From: Phycisphaerae bacterium
Lineage (GTDB): Bacteria; Planctomycetota; Phycisphaerae; Phycisphaerales; SM1A02
DNA length: 64,000 bases
Assembly: GCA_016845245.1 (NCBI GenBank)
Contig: JAERSY010000059.1
Span: 1 to 64,000, forward strand
Direction: 5' to 3'
Shown: piece by piece, positions 61,351 through 64,000 of the stretch
Layout of the letters: each line of letters opens with the position of its first letter
Numbering within the stretch: position 1 is the stretch's first letter
The notes under the pieces: generated by a model
What the model saw: the letters and a program-made list of their open reading frames with translations, nothing else
The model's database searches: none
Told to the model about the DNA's origin: nothing
Made by a program: the position numbers and the translations under genes

Positions 61351-62367
61351 ATGGGAAAACTACATTGGCTTACACAGCGTATGAGCGCGCCACCAATTTG
61401 CGTGCATTTTGAAAAAGAGGTTATTCGCTTGATGCAAATGACAAGCGCTAAAGAACCGACGCTTCATATGGCACTTGAAGTTTCAAGGCATGACGAACTT
61501 GGAATGAAGGAGGCGCTTGGGTCATTTAAAGGAAAAGAGTGCATTATTAGCATTCCATCTTCTGAAGTACTCGTTCAACACATTCGAGTTTCAAACTGTG
61601 AAGATGAATCTGAAGTTAAAAGCAAGCTCATGCAACAGAGCCCCGAGTGGGAGCATTGCGAGATTCGCCACGTGTGCGTTGCTATGACAGGCATTGGAAC
61701 TGGCGATGCTCCAAAGCAAGAACTTCTTTGTGTTGGCGTGAAAGAAACTGTTGCGGAGCGATATGTTCAAGAACTTGAATCAATTGGAGCACACGTGTTA
61801 TCTGTCACTGTTCCACTTCACGCATCACTCAGAGCATTCGACAAACTCTATCGCCGTGATGGTGATGAGAAAATCACATCAATGCTCATCGATTTAGACG
61901 AGCAATCATCTTTCATCTTGGTTGCGCATGGAAGCCACTGTGTGTTTGCAAGACAACTCAGTTTGAATGCAATGACAAACCCAACAAAGTGGCAGTCGCC
62001 AGAACAAGAAGTGCATGCACACACAGAGCAAGGTGAGTTTGAACGCCGTCAAGAACAACAACCACGCGGGTTGTATGAAACAATGCCATCCAACTCACTC
62101 ATCGATGGCCCATTAGAGCAAGAACTGCGAAGATGCCTCCAACATCACGACGCACTCTTCCCTCAAAGAGCAGTCGACAGAATCATCTTCTCTGGGTCAG
62201 CAGCAAGTGATACTGAAACATGTGCAGCAATCGCATCGAACTTAGGGGTTTCGGGGTACATCGCAGATCCTTCTGCGTGGATTGAAGGCGCTGAAACTTG
62301 TGCAAGCGGCCCCTCATGGACTACTGCAGCAGGCATGTGCCTTCGTTTTTCAAAGGGGGCAGCATGA
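61351..62367 (+). CDS. pilM: type IV pilus assembly protein PilM-like
   Basis: 338 residues, actin-like fold. ECIISIPSSEVLVQHIRV near residue 63 is the typical N-terminal part; TSMLIDLDEQSSFILV is the phosphate-binding-like strand; IIFSGSAASD the second. PilM sits in the cytoplasm and binds the N-terminus of PilN. Divergent from model PilM proteins, but order and overlap with the next genes support it. Stop overlaps pilN as ATGA. Confidence 0.82.
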   Translation: MGKLHWLTQRMSAPPICVHFEKEVIRLMQMTSAKEPTLHMALEVSRHDELGMKEALGSFKGKECIISIPSSEVLVQHIRVSNCEDESEVKSKLMQQSPEWEHCEIRHVCVAMTGIGTGDAPKQELLCVGVKETVAERYVQELESIGAHVLSVTVPLHASLRAFDKLYRRDGDEKITSMLIDLDEQSSFILVAHGSHCVFARQLSLNAMTNPTKWQSPEQEVHAHTEQGEFERRQEQQPRGLYETMPSNSLIDGPLEQELRRCLQHHDALFPQRAVDRIIFSGSAASDTETCAAIASNLGVSGYIADPSAWIEGAETCASGPSWTTAAGMCLRFSKGAA

Positions 62368-62966
62368 CTCATCCATTTGATGATTTTTTACCGAAGTCTT
62401 GGCACGTTGCCCGAGCGGACCAGCGTGTTGTGAAGTTTGGCATCATGTTTGTCGTACTAATTTCACTTGCGACAGTCGGCGCATTTGTTGTCAGCATGGA
62501 TAACTGGCGTAGCGTTGCTCAAGACAGCATGGAAGTTTCGAAACAGTGGAACGAAGCACAGCACCGTGTCCATGAGTATGTCAAAGTGCAAAAAGAACTC
62601 AAGGATGCTGTCGAGAAAGCGCAAGAAATTGAACAACACCTCGACGGGATTCCTCGTTCCGTGTTGCTTTGGGAAATGACGCAGTTGTTACCCCAAGAGT
62701 CAGTGCTTGATGACATTCGCCTAGAAACTCGAAGACGCGTCTTAAAGGATGATGACGTGCATGTCACGGAGTTCATCACACTCCTTGGCGTTGCTCAACA
62801 TGACAGTTTTATCTCTGCATACATTGAGGCACTTTCAAATTCACAATATTTTGAAAATGTATCGCTCCAGTATGCTCAAGAAACTCGTGTTGATTCACAA
62901 AGACAATTTGCAATTCATATGGAAGTGAGCCGTGGTGCAACACTTGCAATGGAGGATTCTCAATGA
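62364..62966 (+). CDS. pilN: type IV pilus assembly protein PilN-like
   Basis: 200 residues. A short cytosolic N-terminus (DDFLPKSW, compare the NLLP motif) precedes one membrane helix (residues ~25-45), a coiled coil (~55-95) and a ferredoxin-like periplasmic domain. The ATG at 62364 overlaps the pilM stop; the longer frame from 62298 is inside pilM. Linked by ATGA to the next gene. Confidence 0.82.
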   Translation: MTHPFDDFLPKSWHVARADQRVVKFGIMFVVLISLATVGAFVVSMDNWRSVAQDSMEVSKQWNEAQHRVHEYVKVQKELKDAVEKAQEIEQHLDGIPRSVLLWEMTQLLPQESVLDDIRLETRRRVLKDDDVHVTEFITLLGVAQHDSFISAYIEALSNSQYFENVSLQYAQETRVDSQRQFAIHMEVSRGATLAMEDSQ

Positions 62967-63502
62967 GTATTCCTAAGCGTTACATTTCATTACTCGCACT
63001 TCTTGCAGGTGTCCCAATGGCTGCGTGGGTCATGGCTTACAAGCCAATCAATAGCGCAGTTGCTGAAACCGCGAGCGAAATCAGAGTGCAAACAAGCAGA
63101 CTATCAAACTTCCCAGAACTCAATGGTCAATACCGCGAGATGATTGCAATGGTAAGTGAACTTGAAGAAGCTACTGAGAGCGCTCTACAAAGTATTCCAA
63201 GTGCGCCTGAAGCAGAATCATGGTTAGAAAACGTATCTGATGTTGCGTCCGCTCATCACTTAACGATGAAATCTGTCACGACATCGGGCACAAAAGAGTC
63301 AGGAGAATATGGGATCATGCCAATTGATCTTAGCATTGCTGGCAGTTTTGACGGCGTGTATGACTTCATCCAGTCCCTAGAACAAATGGAACGGTTGTCA
63401 CGCATCGAGCGGATGACGATTCATCGAGTGAGGGACGACTTTATCGATGTTCGTTTTGTGATTCATCTCATCTACAACAATCAAACGGAGCAACAACAAT
63501 GA
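62963..63502 (+). CDS. pilO: type IV pilus assembly protein PilO-like
   Basis: 179 residues. One membrane helix at residues 7-27, a coiled coil, and a periplasmic domain with IDLSIAGSFDGVYDFIQSLEQMERLSRIERM, the common PilO pattern. It forms the periplasmic alignment complex with PilN. ATGA overlaps at both ends. Confidence 0.85.
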   Translation: MSIPKRYISLLALLAGVPMAAWVMAYKPINSAVAETASEIRVQTSRLSNFPELNGQYREMIAMVSELEEATESALQSIPSAPEAESWLENVSDVASAHHLTMKSVTTSGTKESGEYGIMPIDLSIAGSFDGVYDFIQSLEQMERLSRIERMTIHRVRDDFIDVRFVIHLIYNNQTEQQQ

Positions 63503-64000
63503 CAGTACCGCTCCAGTACATTCATAAATACAACAGCGCAACTCTTTTTGTAGCCATTGCGGCAATCGCACTCTTTGCTGAACTCATGTTTATGCGTTCA
63601 TTTGTACCCGCGGTTCAAGCAAACGAAACCAAAGAATCAAAAGCACTCATGAATCAAATTTGTAGTGTTGACGCTATCGCAAAAACCGCAACGCTCATTG
63701 CAACAACAAAGCAATCGACTCAGAACATGACTGCTCGATTGTCGGGTGACGTTCATTCATGGCAGCGTCCATTACAAGAACTCCACGCGTTCGGGAAACA
63801 ACCAAAGGCAGTAGCGGCCTCGCACCATGTTGAACGTTCCGAACAAGTCGCAGATGTCGAAATTGACGCAGAGTTTGCTGCTAATCAACTCATGGTCCAG
63901 TCAGTCATGCGTGGAAAGCGCTCCCTTGCGAACATCAATGGACAAATTTATCGCGTCGGTGATGACATTTCGCTCCGCGGCGGCTCATTGATTGTTGAAC
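63499..64000 (+). CDS. PilP/GspC-like protein (3' partial)
   Basis: 167 codons visible from the ATG at 63499, which overlaps the pilO stop as ATGA; the window ends before the stop. One membrane helix (residues ~14-34) and a Thr/Ala-rich linker precede a beta domain (SVMRGKRSLANINGQIYRVGDDISL) like that of PilP or GspC, the link to the outer-membrane secretin. Identity rests on position and this segment. Confidence 0.65.
   Translation, partial: MTVPLQYIHKYNSATLFVAIAAIALFAELMFMRSFVPAVQANETKESKALMNQICSVDAIAKTATLIATTKQSTQNMTARLSGDVHSWQRPLQELHAFGKQPKAVAASHHVERSEQVADVEIDAEFAANQLMVQSVMRGKRSLANINGQIYRVGDDISLRGGSLIVE

Overview
The window is a stretch of chromosome from a free-living bacterium, most likely a planctomycete of the Phycisphaerae type. 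This placement is inferred from several features: two long prepilin-like proteins, one ending in a planctomycete-style DG motif; a SecE with extra membrane segments; futalosine-pathway menaquinone synthesis; a basic N-terminal tail on Rho; and weak use of Shine-Dalgarno sites. I see no transposase, integrase, prophage, CRISPR array or rRNA. Almost everything is housekeeping DNA, and it is very compact.

Layout. 1-6456: end of an iron-type ABC permease, a partial complex I set (nuoD, nuoE, a 66-residue unknown, nuoF), ybeY and a CBS-domain membrane protein. 6526-16080: a His/Asp-rich lipoprotein, a zinc aminopeptidase, a RibB protein with a decayed RibA half, a Bax-inhibitor-like protein, a Nif3 protein, tag, an AsmA-like protein and ispE. 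16082-21719: pepF, an FdhF/YdeP molybdoenzyme with MOSC and mobA, and two small unknowns. 21851-35207: mqnE, parB with parS-like palindromes, an ABC ATPase, dciA, a thioesterase, mnmE, yidC, a phosphoesterase, lpdA, an M16 protease, recO and parA. This set is typical of the neighbourhood of a replication origin, but no origin is visible here.

35194-44734: a VanZ-like protein, murJ and a cell-surface polysaccharide locus (two epimerases, an XrtA-type deacetylase, a formyltransferase-like protein, a GT2 glycosyltransferase and three related hexapeptide acyltransferases), plus a prepilin. 44761-52698: cysS, coaE, rho, a second prepilin, then tRNA-Thr, tuf, rpmG, tRNA-Trp, secE and nusG. 52780-61251: moxR, a predicted outer-membrane barrel, a secreted unknown, gmk, der, ricT and an oversized lepB. 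61351-64000: pilM, pilN, pilO and a pilP/gspC-like gene cut by the window edge.

Two organisation-level patterns stand out. First, at least eleven genes have a -10-like hexamer ending exactly 6 or 7 bases before the start codon, which predicts leaderless mRNAs. Second, convergent genes run into each other: four pairs interlock their stop codons on the same TTAA tetranucleotide, and intrinsic terminators are almost absent outside the tuf-nusG block. I found no convincing new multi-gene system. The best candidates for undescribed biology are the leaderless promoter architecture, the palindrome array at parB, the enlarged signal peptidase, and several small or secreted unknown proteins.
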